64,000 bases of DNA. Source: Paenibacillus faecalis (GTDB lineage Bacteria > Bacillota > Bacilli > Paenibacillales > Paenibacillaceae). A model generated the notes under the pieces. The model worked only from the letters and a program-made list of their open reading frames with translations. It was not told where the DNA came from and made no database searches. Below are positions 1 through 8,327 of this stretch, piece after piece. The position numbers and the translations under genes are program-made. The stretch is taken from contig NZ_LT985747.1 in the NCBI RefSeq assembly GCF_900289175.1, positions 904,103 to 968,102 of the forward strand. Direction: 5' to 3'. How positions within the stretch are numbered: position 1 is the first letter of the stretch; each line of letters opens with the position of its first letter.

Positions 1-147
1 CAATCTCAAACATCAGGTTCGTTCTCGGAGAAGGACAATCGCTCTGCGGAAGAAAATGAACTCATCGCCTTACGAAAAGAGAACCAACGCCTCAAAATGG
101 AGAATGACATTTTAAAGCAAGCCGCGCTGATCATGGGACGAAAGTAG
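1..147 (+). pseudogene. C-terminal piece of IS3-family OrfA
   Basis: The reading frame is open from base 1 to TAG at 145-147. It gives an end typical of IS3 OrfA: a leucine-zipper-like stretch ([19 protein letters not shown]) followed by [12 protein letters not shown]. This is the DNA-binding partner that is joined to OrfB by -1 frameshifting in intact elements. The 5' part, with the helix-turn-helix, lies outside the window. The OrfB frame is -1 relative to this one, as expected. Confidence 0.75.
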
Positions 148-853
148 CTATCATTCAGAACAACCGTGATAAATACTCGGTATCAGCAATGTGTGACGTC
201 CTGCAAATCGCAAGAAGTTCATTCTATTATGAAGCCAAAGAACGACCAAATGAAGATGAGGTCACCAAAGCCGTGGTGGAGATTTTCCACAAGAATCGGA
301 AAGCCTACGGTACACGTAAGATCAAAGTGAAGCTCCATGAACGCGGACTCACTGTGTCCAGACGGCGAATTGGTCGGATTATGAAACAGCAAGGCCTGGT
401 CTCCACGTACACATTAGCTCAATACAAGCCCCATAAAACGGCATGTAACGAAGCAACAACGGCGAATATCCTGGATCGGGAGTTTGAGCAATCGGAGCCT
501 AAACGCTTCGTTGTCAGCGACCTAACGTATGTAAAAGTCCAGAACCAATGGCATTACATCTGTGTGCTGATGGATCTATTTAATCGAGAAATTATTGGTC
601 ATAGTGTAGGTCCGAACAAAGACGCTGCTTTGATTTCTCGCGCCTTTGCGACGGTTAAGGGTGATCTGCGTCAGATTCAATGGTTCCATACCGACCTTGC
701 AGCGAGTTTAAGAATCAAAAGATGGATGAGCTTTTGAAGGCGTTTAAATTGGCTGCTCATTCAGTATGAAAGGCTGTCCATATGACAACGCCGTCGCTGA
801 AGCTACCTACAAAATCATGAAAAACAGAGTTTGTAAACCTTCGCCACTTGGAA
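144..853 (+). pseudogene. IS3-family transposase OrfB, frameshifted and 3'-truncated
   Basis: This is the catalytic half of an IS3-family transposase (rve/DDE integrase fold). The frame is already open from about 144, and an internal ATG lies at 189. The HTH_21-like segment (KAYGTRKIKVKLHERG) and the first two catalytic aspartates (VVSDLTYV and WFHTD) are visible. After FHTD the frame is lost near 695: the continuation SEFKNQKMDELLKAFK reads in another frame. Further indels occur near 750 and 815; the acidic-residue region (NAVAEATYKIMK) is legible only with corrections. Homology ends near 853, without the usual C-terminal NxxR-HSSLG-type region. It is a dead fragment. Confidence 0.75.
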
Positions 854-940
854 CTCGAAAGGGAGAATGAAGTCTTAAAAAAGTGCTTGGAAATCTGGAT
901 ACAGGAGGTGTGCAAGGCAAATATCAAATCATCTATTTAG
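854..940 (+). pseudogene. C-terminal stub of a second IS3-family OrfA
   Basis: The fragment reads LERENEVLKKCLEIW and ends at TAG 938-940. It is the leucine-zipper end of an IS150-type OrfA that overlaps OrfB by the usual frameshift window. The upstream part of OrfA is missing, so this element is 5'-truncated at the junction with the first IS remnant. Confidence 0.6.
877..883 (+). promoter_or_regulatory. Programmed -1 frameshift slippery site (A AAA AAG)
   Basis: The heptamer A AAA AAG sits in the OrfA frame (Leu-Lys-Lys codons), and the OrfB frame is exactly -1 from it, with codon GTG at 883. This is the standard IS3-family signal for the OrfAB fusion transposase. It has survived although both flanking genes are broken. 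Confidence 0.7.
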
Positions 941-1785
941 CCGCAGAACATTATCCCGTAACGGGGCTCTGCCGTCTGTTAGCTGTTTCAAGAAGTGGAT
1001 ATTATCGTTATCTAAGCAGGCAGAGTCAGGATAAAAATCAAGAGATAAAAGAACTCATTAAAGCGATTTACAAGCAGAGAAATGGAACATATGGATACCG
1101 GAGAATAGAAGATGAATTAGAAGTCCAGTACGGTAAAAAGGTGAATCACAAGAAGGTGCTTCGCCTGATGCAAGAGCTTGGGCTGAAAGCTGTGATTTGA
1201 AGGAAGCGTAACTACCGAAGTGCATACCAAGCAGCTGAGGCCGAGGGTCGTGTAGCGGATAATTTGCTTAAACGCGATTTTACAGCAGACAGACCAAACC
1301 AAAAGTGGGTAACGGATGTGACGCAGTATGTGTTGGGGAGGAGCGATTATATCTGTCAGCTATTAAAGATTTGTGTACCAAAGAGATTGTTGCTCATCAC
1401 ATAAGCAGACGCAACGACAACGAATTGGTCTTGGAGACGTTTAAAGCCGCATTTGACATGCAAAAAGACGCGACTGGCAAGTTAGCCGGATTGATCGTTC
1501 ACAGCGATCAAGGCTTCCAGTACACGTCTCATGTGTATCACGACATGCTGTCTACGGTTAACGCCCAAATCAGCATGTCCAGGCGCGGCAATTGTTTAGA
1601 CAACGCCGCTATGGAGAGCTTCTTCTCACATCTTAAAGCAGAAACGCTCTATCCTTATCATATTCGTTCTCTCGATGAGGCACAACAGAGAATAGAAGAA
1701 TTTATACACTTTTATAACCATGAGGCTTCAAAGGAAGCTAAACAAGTTGACACCGATACAGTATCGGAGCAAGCTTGTAGCTTAG
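883..1785 (+). pseudogene. IS150-like transposase OrfB with one nonsense codon and two compensating frameshifts
   Basis: The original product was about 300 residues. The N-terminus (GKYQIIYLAAEHYPVTG, then SGYYRYLSR) and the HTH_21 region (NGTYGYRRIEDELE) read to TGA at 1198-1200, which probably replaces an arginine codon before RKRNYRSAYQAAEAE. A one-base loss near 1330 moves the frame at TDVTQY; the frame then continues VGEERLYLSAIKDL, IVHSDQGFQYTS and NAAMESFFSHLKAETL. These contain all three DDE residues with the typical D-35-E spacing. A second shift near 1722 returns to the first frame for LQRKLNKLTPIQYRSKLVA and TAG at 1783-1785. The lesions make it a pseudogene unless they are assembly errors. 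Confidence 0.78.
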
Positions 1786-1853
1786 GGCTTTTTTCAATGT
1801 CTACAAAAATGGGGCTTGACCAGTTTTACCCACAGGGCATCTTTCTTGCTTCA

Positions 1854-3278
1854 TTAAATATCGTAATAGAGCGAATATTCATGCGGATGCACGCGAATCG
1901 ATACAGCTTTGGCTTCACTCCGTTTCAACTCGATGAAGTTGTCAAGAAACTCCTTCGTAAATACGCCGCCTTCTGTTAAAAACTCATAATCCGCCTGCAG
2001 GGCATCCAGTGCTTCATCCAGCGTTCCCGGCACGCTGCGGATCTCCCTCTTCTCCGCATCAGACAGTTCGTAAATGTTTTTGTCAAACGGTCCGTATCCG
2101 AGCGTGACTGGATCAATCTTCCGTTTAATACCGTCCAGACCAGCCATCAGCATCGCAGAGAAGGCCAGATACGGATTCGCTGTTGAATCCGGCGTACGGA
2201 ACTCAATTCGGCAACCTTTAGGTGTGACCGCTGCAACCGGAATCCGAATCGCCGCTGAACGGTTACCTTTCGAGAATACCAGATTTACAGGAGCTTCATA
2301 ACCGGGTACTAGACGTTTGAAAGAATTCGTACTTGGGTTCGTTAGTGCAATAAGAGCCGGAGCATGATACAGAATGCCGCCGATATAATGCATTGCGGTC
2401 TCACTAAGATTGGCATAAGCCCCTTTTTCATAGAAAAGTGGAGTGTCTCCATTAAAAATAGACTGATGGACATGCATCCCGCTTCCGTTATCACCAAAGA
2501 GGGGCTTCGGCATAAATGTAGCGGTTTTTCCATATTGACGTGCGGTATTATGAACAATGTATTTATAGATCAGCAGATTGTCTGCTGTTTTCTTCAATGT
2601 ATCAAAACGGAAGTTGATCTCCGCCTGACCTGCGGTTGCTACCTCATGATGATGGCGCTCTACCCGAAGTCCAGCTTCGTTTAGCAAACGGCACATTTCG
2701 CTGCGGATATCCTGATGAGTGTCAACTGGAGCCACAGGCACGTAACCACCTTTAACACCGATCTTGAATCCGAGATTACCGCCTTCTTCCTTCCGATTGG
2801 TGTTCCATGCCGCTTCCCCGGACTCAACGACATAACTGGAACGATTCATCGAACTTTCATAACGAACATCGTCAAACAGAAAAAACTCAGATTCCGGAGC
2901 AAAAAACGCAGCGGTACCTATGCCGCTGTCCTGCAAAAATTGCTCAGCCCGTTCTGCAATCCCGCGGGGGTCCCGATCATATGCTTCACCATCCGGTGTA
3001 TAAATATTGCTCATAATATTCAGTGTAGGATGTGCAGTAAAGGGATCGATGTAACATGATTCCGGGTCCGGGATCATCACCATATCCGATTCTTCAATGC
3101 CGCGGAAACCTACAATGGAAGAACCGTCAAAGGCCACCCCATTCACAAACGTTTCCTCATCTACTTCTGATGCCGGTAATGTAATATGATGCGCCCGTCC
3201 TGACAAATCTACAAACCGAAAATCAACCCATTCAACGCTATTTGCTTGAATCATCTGCATTACACTCTCTACCGACAT
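1854..3278 (-). CDS. glnA: Glutamine synthetase, GSI-beta type
   Basis: The enzyme makes glutamine from glutamate, ammonia and ATP in the cytoplasm. The 474-residue protein aligns along its full length with class I glutamine synthetase. It has the N-terminal beta-grasp (FVDLSGRAHHITLPA), FDGSSI, the metal-binding segment APESEFFLF, HHHEVATAGQAE, GDNGSGMHVHQ, the ATP/glutamate region NRSAAIRIPV and EFRTPDSTANPYL. The length and the loop FDKNIYELSDAEK, which keeps the tyrosine that is adenylylated in E. coli (KNLYDLPPEE), mark it as GSI-beta. Bacillus GlnA is the shorter feedback-regulated GSI-alpha. The start ATG follows AGGAGGAAGAGAC. A promoter and GlnR box lie upstream. The gene is alone, with no glnR next to it, so it is probably a second glutamine synthetase. 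IS debris abuts its 3' end. Confidence 0.93.
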   Translation of the reverse strand: MSVESVMQMIQANSVEWVDFRFVDLSGRAHHITLPASEVDEETFVNGVAFDGSSIVGFRGIEESDMVMIPDPESCYIDPFTAHPTLNIMSNIYTPDGEAYDRDPRGIAERAEQFLQDSGIGTAAFFAPESEFFLFDDVRYESSMNRSSYVVESGEAAWNTNRKEEGGNLGFKIGVKGGYVPVAPVDTHQDIRSEMCRLLNEAGLRVERHHHEVATAGQAEINFRFDTLKKTADNLLIYKYIVHNTARQYGKTATFMPKPLFGDNGSGMHVHQSIFNGDTPLFYEKGAYANLSETAMHYIGGILYHAPALIALTNPSTNSFKRLVPGYEAPVNLVFSKGNRSAAIRIPVAAVTPKGCRIEFRTPDSTANPYLAFSAMLMAGLDGIKRKIDPVTLGYGPFDKNIYELSDAEKREIRSVPGTLDEALDALQADYEFLTEGGVFTKEFLDNFIELKRSEAKAVSIRVHPHEYSLYYDI

Positions 3279-3355
3279 GTCTCTTCCTCCTATTTCCGAA
3301 CATTAAAGATGTTTTCACACGATAACGTTCCTTAAATTTCACTTTCTTTTTTGTC

Positions 3356-3385
3356 ATTATATTCTGCTGTAATATGTAACGTCAA
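3356..3385 (-). promoter_or_regulatory. Sigma-A promoter of glnA
   Basis: On the minus strand a TTGACG -35 element (3380-3385) and a perfect TATAAT -10 element (3356-3361) are separated by 18 bp. Transcription would start near 3349, about 70 bases before the glnA ATG. Confidence 0.7.
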
Positions 3386-3413
3386 TACTCATGTCAGGTA
3401 TTTTTCAAATTAA

Positions 3414-3430
3414 TGTTATAAAACCTTACA
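3414..3430 (-). promoter_or_regulatory. GlnR/TnrA operator upstream of glnA
   Basis: The 17-mer TGTTATAAAACCTTACA fits the GlnR/TnrA consensus TGTNA-N7-TNACA with no mismatch. Its centre lies about 73 bp upstream of the inferred glnA start point and upstream of the -35 box, a position that suits activation better than steric repression. The inference is that this glutamine synthetase responds to nitrogen status. Confidence 0.7.
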
Positions 3431-3547
3431 TATATTTTAATATAACTTTACATGTGCATCAGCTTCGGCATTTTGAATATGCCATAATTACGTTTCGGCT
3501 CAACCCATCTAAAATGCTAAAGTATGGCTAGATAACTTTTTTCAACC

Positions 3548-3580
3548 AAAAAAACGCCTTTCTTGAAGAAAGACGTTTTG
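3548..3580 (-). terminator. Rho-independent terminator after the DAHP synthase gene
   Basis: On the minus strand a long stem pairs AAAACGTCTTTCTT with AAGAAAGGCGTTTT (one mismatch) and is followed by a run of T (A at 3548-3554 on the plus strand). It separates the DAHP synthase gene from glnA. Confidence 0.75.
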
Positions 3581-3621
3581 CTTAAACTTTGTGACCTTGT
3601 ACAATTTCAAGTCCTGTATGA

Positions 3622-4677
3622 TCAAACCCTTTGGAAGTCGACAGTAGGTGCCTTTACCGTATTAAAAGTTTTTCCGACGATCGGAGCAAGCTTCTCCAGG
3701 TCTTTCAGCAACTGAGCGAACTGGTCCGGGAACAGCGATTGAACCCCATCCCCTGTCATGGAATGATCCGGGTCCGTATGCATTTCAATGATTAGCCCGT
3801 CTGCGCCAGCTGCAACCGAAGCTTTGGACATCGGTTCAACAAGCTCACGTCTGCCTGTTCCATGACTTGGGTCGGAAATAACAGGCAGATGACTTAACTG
3901 CTGCAAAACAGGGATCGCAGACAAGTCAAGGGTGTTGCGGGTGTACGTCTCAAATGTTCGGATTCCACGCTCGCACAGCATAACATTTGGATTTCCACCA
4001 GCAAGAATGTATTCAGCCGCATTAAGGAATTCATCGTAAGTCGAGCTGAAACCACGTTTTAATAAAACCGGCTTGCCGCAAGTCCCCAACTTCCGCAACA
4101 AATCAAAGTTTTGCATATTTCGGGTTCCAACCTGCAAAATATCAGCGTATTCCGCACAGATATCTACATATTCCGGTGTCATCACTTCTGTAATGGTAAG
4201 CAGTCCATGTTTCTCCCCAGCTTCAGCCATCATAATAAGCCCTTCAACGCCAATGCCTTGGAAGCTGTAAGGTCCGGTACGAGGCTTAAATGCCCCGCCC
4301 CGAAGCACCTGGCCGCCTGCAGCCTTGACCAGTCTTCCAATTTCATCAATCTGCTCCGCCGATTCTACTGCACAAGGCCCCCCCATAACGACCAGGTTAT
4401 CGCCACCGATCTTCACACCTTTAATATTAATCACCGTGTTTTCCGGATGGAAATCCCGGCTTGCGAGCTTGTAAGATTTAGAGATTTTAACGACATTCTG
4501 TACACCTTTCATTTGGCGAAGATGCTCCGAGAGCTTCGGATCAACACTTCCGATGAGGCCGATAACAGTATGATCTGTCCCTTTCGAGATATGGACCTGA
4601 AGTCCTTCTTTCTCTATTTCGTTAACGATTTGACGGAACTGATCTTCCGGAATTTTATTAGATGTAATCACGATCAT
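3622..4677 (-). CDS. aroF: 3-deoxy-7-phosphoheptulonate (DAHP) synthase, type I-beta with N-terminal regulatory domain
   Basis: The enzyme condenses phosphoenolpyruvate with erythrose 4-phosphate, the first step of the shikimate pathway to aromatic amino acids. The first 70 or so residues ([20 protein letters not shown]...) form a ferredoxin-like/ACT-like regulatory domain, as in the Thermotoga enzyme. The barrel follows with [57 protein letters not shown] and [19 protein letters not shown] residues. The frame is open to a GTG at 4713, but ATG 4677 is preferred because GAAGGATATAGAA precedes it. A terminator follows at 3548-3580. No chorismate mutase domain is fused. The product is likely about 351 residues. 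Confidence 0.92.
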   Translation of the reverse strand: MIVITSNKIPEDQFRQIVNEIEKEGLQVHISKGTDHTVIGLIGSVDPKLSEHLRQMKGVQNVVKISKSYKLASRDFHPENTVINIKGVKIGGDNLVVMGGPCAVESAEQIDEIGRLVKAAGGQVLRGGAFKPRTGPYSFQGIGVEGLIMMAEAGEKHGLLTITEVMTPEYVDICAEYADILQVGTRNMQNFDLLRKLGTCGKPVLLKRGFSSTYDEFLNAAEYILAGGNPNVMLCERGIRTFETYTRNTLDLSAIPVLQQLSHLPVISDPSHGTGRRELVEPMSKASVAAGADGLIIEMHTDPDHSMTGDGVQSLFPDQFAQLLKDLEKLAPIVGKTFNTVKAPTVDFQRV

Positions 4678-4791
4678 TTCTATATCCTTCTTTCTAAATA
4701 TATTTTTGTTCACATCTCAACTCTATTTATTCACTTTCATACTTAAGCGCTTGTTTGCTTTTAAGCTTCTATGCATTGAAGTAAATGTACT

Positions 4792-4840
4792 AAAAATTTC
4801 CCTGTTCGTCAAGCCTTAATTCATACCTGACAAACAGGGA
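4792..4840 (-). terminator. Terminator of the sensor-kinase gene
   Basis: On the minus strand CCCTGTTTGTCA pairs with TGACGAACAGGG across a loop of about 16 nt and is followed by AAATTTTTAG. It closes the ABC importer/two-component cluster. Confidence 0.65.
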
Positions 4841-4849
4841 GCCATTCTA

Positions 4850-6646
4850 TCATGAATGAAAGCTGGTTTTATTTCGCCCCTCATAAACTTGCCGTTTTAC
4901 CAAAGGAATTATAATTCTGACCGACGTTCCTATTCCAGGACGGCTGAACAAAGTCACCCCGTATTGCATGCCATAATGTAGCTTAATGCGCTGATCAACA
5001 TTTTTAATACCATAGCCGGCATTCGTTAGCTCGTTCGCTCCTGCCAGATCCCTGATCGTTCCTGGAGGAAAGCCAACACCGTTATCAATGATTTTAAATT
5101 CCAATCCCTCATTCGTTATCCTGCCGCTGATTCGAATGTAAATCGAATCTCCCATCCAGGCATGTTCCAATACATTTTCAATGAAAGGTTGAAGGATGAG
5201 CTTTACTGTCTCGTAGCGAACAACCTCAGGAGCAATGTCATATTCTATTTGCATCCGGTTTTCATATTTGATTTTTTGAATATCGATATAAGCCTGAACC
5301 TGTTCCACTTCACTTTTTACAGGGATAACGTTTCTGCCCTCATTCAGGGAAAGGCGATAAAATTTAGCCAAGTCCAAAACCATCCGCTGCAGTTTCTCCA
5401 ACTTGCCGAATTTAGCCAAACGGCTGATCGAGGAAAGTGTATTATACAAAAAGTGCGGGTTGATTTGCGCATGAAGCGATTCCAGCTCCGCCTCTTTCTT
5501 CTGCAGGTCGGCCAAATAAACTTCCTGGATCAATTGACCAATGTTACTCCCCATTTCATTCAGAGCAGAAGCAATTTTCGTAAACTCGTCATTGCCTTTA
5601 AAATGGATACGCTTATGAAACTCACCTTCCTGAAAGGAGTCTACCACCTTTACAATTTTGGACACCCTCTTGCCAAAATAACGGGATACGATAATACTCA
5701 GGAAAAAGAAAATGACAATACAACCCAAACTGATCAACACCGTCATGTTTTGAACTTTAACCGTGTCCTTTTCTAAAATATGTGCGGGTATAATGGCTAC
5801 CAGCTCCATATTCAGCCCCGGAAGACTGTCCCGAATGACAAGGGCATTTTCATTATTTAGTTCGTTTAATGCCTCAATTTCTGAAATATCGTTTGGTCCA
5901 GACGATACGATCACATTGCTGCTCAAGTCCGAAATATATATAGTCGTGCCTTCGCCTATTTTTTGAAAATCAATGCTATCAAACAAATCCTTAAGAGATA
6001 CAGTAATTTTCATAAATCCAATTTCATCATTGGGATATGACTTCCCGCTAATATCGATAATTCTTCGCAGAAGGGAGATGTTACCGTACTTTTCGTCGTC
6101 TTCCACCTGCCTCCATTGCATGGTGTTCCCGTACACTTCCTCTTTCGGATAATTCGTATACCATTCTTTATTTATCAATCGTTCATAGTGGTAAATATCA
6201 AATTGTCTTTCGTTCGTTTCAAGTGGATTCATATTTTCATAAAGGTTATAAACTTCGGGAAATGTATCGTTTTTAAGATAGACGGACAGCCACACTCCCC
6301 GGTTTGATGTCTCTACTGCGGTTTGAAACTTCGGTATAAGAGTATTTTTCGTTGAATTGTAACTCGTCCAGCCTTCCTCATAATGGCGCAGCACCCTGGC
6401 CAGATGATGGTCAAAATAAAGCATGTCAGATATCCGCTTCGTATCCTCCATCTTAAATGCAATGTTATTTTTCATCTGATGCAACGTTCCTTGAATCGTG
6501 CCGCGAGCTTGTTCTCTAATGGATTCTGTATAGATGTGACTGGCTACGTTACTGATGAGAATGACCGGTATCAATATAAGAATACAGTAAGACAGCATTA
6601 ACTTATGGCCGAATGACATCCGTGTTATTTTAAATTTGGACCACAT
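4850..6646 (-). CDS. Sensor histidine kinase, YesM/LytS-like (HPK7 type)
   Basis: This membrane kinase probably senses an extracellular sugar and phosphorylates the regulator encoded just upstream. There is one N-terminal membrane segment (about residues 19-38), a roughly 260-residue extracellular cache-like sensor, a second membrane segment (about 304-326) and a HAMP domain. The His_kinase motif INPHFLYN holds the probable phospho-accepting histidine (H401 counted from the GTG at 6655). A HATPase domain follows with FIENVLEHAW and IDNGVGFP. ATG 6646 is preferred because AGGGG lies 10 nt upstream; GTG 6655 is almost on top of that site. Only about 30 nt separate it from the regulator gene. 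Pairs of this kind usually control the neighbouring LplABC-type importer. Confidence 0.88.
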   Translation of the reverse strand: MWSKFKITRMSFGHKLMLSYCILILIPVILISNVASHIYTESIREQARGTIQGTLHQMKNNIAFKMEDTKRISDMLYFDHHLARVLRHYEEGWTSYNSTKNTLIPKFQTAVETSNRGVWLSVYLKNDTFPEVYNLYENMNPLETNERQFDIYHYERLINKEWYTNYPKEEVYGNTMQWRQVEDDEKYGNISLLRRIIDISGKSYPNDEIGFMKITVSLKDLFDSIDFQKIGEGTTIYISDLSSNVIVSSGPNDISEIEALNELNNENALVIRDSLPGLNMELVAIIPAHILEKDTVKVQNMTVLISLGCIVIFFFLSIIVSRYFGKRVSKIVKVVDSFQEGEFHKRIHFKGNDEFTKIASALNEMGSNIGQLIQEVYLADLQKKEAELESLHAQINPHFLYNTLSSISRLAKFGKLEKLQRMVLDLAKFYRLSLNEGRNVIPVKSEVEQVQAYIDIQKIKYENRMQIEYDIAPEVVRYETVKLILQPFIENVLEHAWMGDSIYIRISGRITNEGLEFKIIDNGVGFPPGTIRDLAGANELTNAGYGIKNVDQRIKLHYGMQYGVTLFSRPGIGTSVRIIIPLVKRQVYEGRNKTSFHS

Positions 6647-6677
6647 GTTGCTCACGCCCCTGCTTATCGCTAATCAA

Positions 6678-8249
6678 TCATGAAAATTTTCGTCTGTATT
6701 CCAGCGGGGTCATTCCATAGGTTTCCTTGAACTGACGACTGAAATAAGGAAGATATTGATATCCCGTTTGTGATGCAATTTCATAAATTTTAAGTTTGGT
6801 GTTTCGCAATAAGTCCCTGGCCTTCTCCATTCGCATCGCAATGACATAATCACTAAAATTATGACCGGTTTCCTCTTTAAAGAGCAGCCCTAAATAATTG
6901 GGTGAGAAGGAAAATCGATTAGCAATATCCCGAAGCGTAATGTTCTCATGAAGACGTGAACTTACGTCCTCGATAATCTCTTGAATTAAACGCCCGTTTT
7001 TAGACTGCTTCTTATTATGGAGCTGCTCCGATATTTCAAATACAAGTCTCCTCAACCATGAAAAGATGTCATCGATCGTCTCAAACTGAAGTAAAATGTC
7101 CAGGTTTTTCAGCTCCATACCTGATATTTTAAATAAATTCTCATTATTGTTATGCAAATGATCATCCAGCTTCAAAACAATGTACATGGCAAAGTTCTGA
7201 ATAGTAAATTTCGATCGCAAGCTGGATGCGAGCAGCAGTAGTTCCTCCAGTTCGTCATGAATGCGTACCAGTTCATAATTCGTCATCGCACTCAGCAATG
7301 AATCCAGCCGGATGTATAAGTTTTCCGCATCCTTTATATCTTCAGAAGGCACATCCGCATAGGGTATCCATCTGCCTTTTCCATAAAACATCTTATGATC
7401 CAGCGCAGATACAGCCTCGCGATAAGACGGATGCAAGTCCATCAGCCTGCTTACAGGACTGCTTAATCCTACAGTTACGGTAAATGGGAACTCATCTTTT
7501 AATTGTTCTAAAATACGACTTGCAATCGCTTTTTCATTTTTTTCATCCAAAAGCATGGCCATCCGATAATCTGATACTTTGCAAACATAATCAATATTTT
7601 GTTCAGCAAGCAGCCGATGAAGCTGCGAGAAAAAAAGGTCAACAACGTCCTCTTGATCAGCCTCGTCCAATTGATTAAGCTTCCAGGACACATCATCAAT
7701 CTCCAGCAGCGCTACACATACCGGCCATGCTATTTCGTTTAACTTATATTCTTTATTAAGGACTTCCAAAGGGACTGCCTCGTAAGGCTTTTCCAAAAGC
7801 TGAAGCAGATATTGATTTTTAACGAGCGGAACCATCTGCTTATAAGCCAGTTCAGTCAACTGATGCTCTTTACTTTTATCGAGTTCACGACGAACTTTGT
7901 GCAGAGCCTCAATCAGCTCTTGATCATCCATCGGTTTCAGCACATAACTGCAAGCATTTAAAGCAATGGCCTGCTTCACATATCCAAAATCTTCGTAACC
8001 GCTTACAAATATAACACGTATATCTTCTTGTATTTCAATTGCCTTTTGAGCCAGCTCAAGCCCTGTCATATTCGGCATCCGAATATCAGTTACCAAAATA
8101 TCGATATCTTCTTTCTCCAAAACCTCATATGCGGCAAAGCCGTTGTTCACGCTATCTACGACTGACATCCCTAAAGACTCCCAAGGAATAAAGCGCTTCA
8201 TCCCTTCTAGATCCAAAATCTCATCATCGGCTAATAGTACTTTATACAT
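6678..8249 (-). CDS. Response regulator, YesN-type with AraC DNA-binding domain
   Basis: This is a 523-residue transcription regulator paired with the downstream kinase. The N-terminal receiver domain has the acidic pair DDE (residues 8-10), the phospho-acceptor D55 (ILVTDIRMPN) and K106 in YVLKPMDD. The long central region resembles the YesN-type linker. The C-terminal 100 residues are an AraC/XylS double helix-turn-helix (ITLRDIANRFSFSPNYLG, then KIYEIASQTGYQYLPYFSR and TPLEYRRK). The gene follows the solute-binding protein gene across a strong hairpin. It most likely activates the upstream ABC importer operon in response to its sugar, as in other Paenibacillus loci. The substrate is not visible from sequence. 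Confidence 0.9.
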   Translation of the reverse strand: MYKVLLADDEILDLEGMKRFIPWESLGMSVVDSVNNGFAAYEVLEKEDIDILVTDIRMPNMTGLELAQKAIEIQEDIRVIFVSGYEDFGYVKQAIALNACSYVLKPMDDQELIEALHKVRRELDKSKEHQLTELAYKQMVPLVKNQYLLQLLEKPYEAVPLEVLNKEYKLNEIAWPVCVALLEIDDVSWKLNQLDEADQEDVVDLFFSQLHRLLAEQNIDYVCKVSDYRMAMLLDEKNEKAIASRILEQLKDEFPFTVTVGLSSPVSRLMDLHPSYREAVSALDHKMFYGKGRWIPYADVPSEDIKDAENLYIRLDSLLSAMTNYELVRIHDELEELLLLASSLRSKFTIQNFAMYIVLKLDDHLHNNNENLFKISGMELKNLDILLQFETIDDIFSWLRRLVFEISEQLHNKKQSKNGRLIQEIIEDVSSRLHENITLRDIANRFSFSPNYLGLLFKEETGHNFSDYVIAMRMEKARDLLRNTKLKIYEIASQTGYQYLPYFSRQFKETYGMTPLEYRRKFS

Positions 8250-8272
8250 GAAAGATTCACCCCTTCAAAAAC

Positions 8273-8310
8273 CTTAAGGGTATACTGCGACCGCAGTATA
8301 CCCACTTAAG
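8273..8310 (-). terminator. Intercistronic 12-bp perfect hairpin between binding-protein and regulator genes
   Basis: GGGTATACTGCG at 8278-8289 pairs perfectly with CGCAGTATACCC at 8292-8303 across a 2-nt loop. Flanking CTTAAG copies can extend the pairing. On the minus strand the stem is followed by TTAAGGTTTTTG, a weak T-run. It is probably a leaky terminator or 3'-end protector that lets the lipoprotein be made in excess over the regulator and kinase. Confidence 0.55.
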
Positions 8311-8327
8311 TGCTCAGGAATTAAACA

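Larger units (their letters stand above)
1..1822 (+). mobile_element. Two abutting, decayed IS3-family insertion sequence remnants
   Basis: The first 1.8 kb consists of two different IS3-family elements in the same orientation. The first runs from the window edge to about 853, where its OrfB stops without the usual C-terminal part. The second begins near 854 in the middle of an OrfA and continues to about 1822, where the sequence GGGGCTTGACCA looks like a terminal-repeat end. Both transposase genes carry frameshifts or a nonsense codon, so neither should move on its own. The right end lies 31 bp from the glnA stop codon, and no glnA terminator is visible between them. The junction near 850 and the right end are placed by eye. 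Confidence 0.8.

Noticed and set aside
1741..1979. Right part of the long plus-strand frame 1305-1979
   Set aside because: After about 1722 the frame leaves the transposase and runs antisense into the glnA 3' end; the real transposase end reads in another frame to 1785.
5162..5776. 204-codon plus-strand frame opposite the YesM-like kinase
   Set aside because: Antisense to a well-supported kinase gene; product resembles no family.
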